In this document: piece after piece, positions 63,791 to 64,000 of the stretch
How the letters are laid out: each line of letters opens with the position of its first letter
How positions within the stretch are numbered: position 1 is the first letter of the stretch
From: Flavobacteriaceae bacterium
Lineage (GTDB): Bacteria > Bacteroidota > Bacteroidia > Flavobacteriales > Flavobacteriaceae
Reading direction: 5' to 3'
Assembly (NCBI GenBank): GCA_029238215.1
Contig: JAQWGN010000009.1
Location: 31,135 to 95,134 of the forward strand
Length of the DNA: 64,000 nt
Position numbers and translations under genes: made by a program
Notes under the pieces: model-generated
Database searches by the model: none
What the model was told of the DNA's origin: nothing
The model's input: the letters and a program-made list of their open reading frames with translations, nothing else

Positions 63791-64000
63791 TTCCAAAGAA
63801 TAACAGTCGTATACTGCTTCCACTTGCTCGACTCTAACTAATTCAGATGGTGAAAGAAACGGAATACCCAATCCTAGGCCTCTTAAAATAAAAAGTGCTC
63901 CAATAATCACTACAAATACCGGAATCATTTTTAAGGTTTGTTGTTTAATTTTTTGAGTTAAAAAATTTCCTAAAAAAATGACTGAAGTCATTAGTGGTAT
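63704..64000 (-). CDS. Sulfite exporter TauE/SafE-type (UreH-like) membrane protein, 3' part
   Basis: The 5' end lies outside the window; the ATG at 63991 in the track is internal, as the frame stays open to base 64000. The visible C-terminus has a transmembrane helix MIPVFVVIIGALFILRGLGLGIPFLSP, which I recognise from TauE/SafE-like proteins of Bacteroidota. After it comes an unusual soluble tail VYDCYSLESLSNTEISK...FM that is encoded antisense to the end of mnmE (87-bp overlap). Family call moderate; transported substrate unknown. Confidence 0.7.
   Translation of the reverse strand: MPLMTSVIFLGNFLTQKIKQQTLKMIPVFVVIIGALFILRGLGLGIPFLSPSELVRVEQVEAVYDCYSLESLSNTEISKNVTKNVICCDFSCNGAEFM

Noticed and set aside
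1-64000. CRISPR array, insertion sequence, prophage or tRNA/rRNA genes
   Set aside because: No regularly spaced repeats, transposase or integrase motifs, or cloverleaf/rRNA-like sequence were seen on reading the intergenic regions and ORFs.

Overview
The window is a stretch of chromosome from a low-GC member of the Bacteroidota, most likely a marine-type Flavobacteriaceae. Several things point there: LpxC and FabZ are fused in one protein, PorX (the regulator of the type IX secretion system) is present, there is a large TonB-dependent receptor, and promoters carry the TAnnTTTG -7 element typical of the phylum. Many small lipoproteins of flavobacterial type are also present. Gene density is very high, with frequent 4-bp ATGA overlaps. 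I see no tRNA, rRNA, insertion sequence, phage or CRISPR array.

Layout. 1-8.2 kb: the end of an M61 peptidase lipoprotein gene, then the complete histidine operon on the minus strand (hisG-D-C-B-H-A-F-IE). The operon is preceded by a short leader ORF with three His codons and an 11-bp terminator hairpin, a classical attenuator. 8.2-15.7 kb: a minus-strand operon of an HD phosphohydrolase, lipid A genes (lpxD, lpxC-fabZ, lpxA), efp, sucD, fabG and an SPFH/prohibitin gene. porX is divergent from it. 15.7-24.5 kb: tsaE, a DUF4258-like gene, proline dehydrogenase, aroB, PEP carboxylase, an Lrp regulator and an M14 peptidase. 24.7-30.7 kb: a HTH regulator with candidate operators, a lipoprotein, TerC, then topoisomerase IV (parE-parC). 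30.7-34.2 kb is the only accessory-looking part: unrecognised lipoprotein and membrane genes with longer gaps and a repeated leader segment. 34.2-40 kb: an NTF2-like lipoprotein, ychF, ferredoxin, a LuxC-like acyl-CoA reductase, and serC-serA.

40-51 kb: a probable metal-uptake group (His-rich secreted protein, His/Asp-rich lipoprotein, TonB receptor), msrA-folE, a LolD-like ATPase, a TIGR02757 protein, a dihydroorotase-like protein that has lost its metal ligands, an esterase, an MBL hydrolase, a conserved unknown protein, a Bcp peroxiredoxin, and an endonuclease III lacking its Fe-S cysteines. 51-64 kb: an ECF sigma factor, uvrA, a surface-polysaccharide group (flippase, glycosyltransferase, YfhO-type protein), an outer-membrane protein with a basic tail, a GNAT-like protein, mnmE, and the end of a TauE/SafE transporter gene.

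I did not find an obviously new multi-gene system. The observations I rate highest are the his attenuator, the paired operators of the HTH gene, the metal-ligand group, the abutting divergent promoters at 36.2 kb, and two enzymes lacking canonical cofactor ligands. All functional calls come from reading motifs and remembered family features; no search was run.
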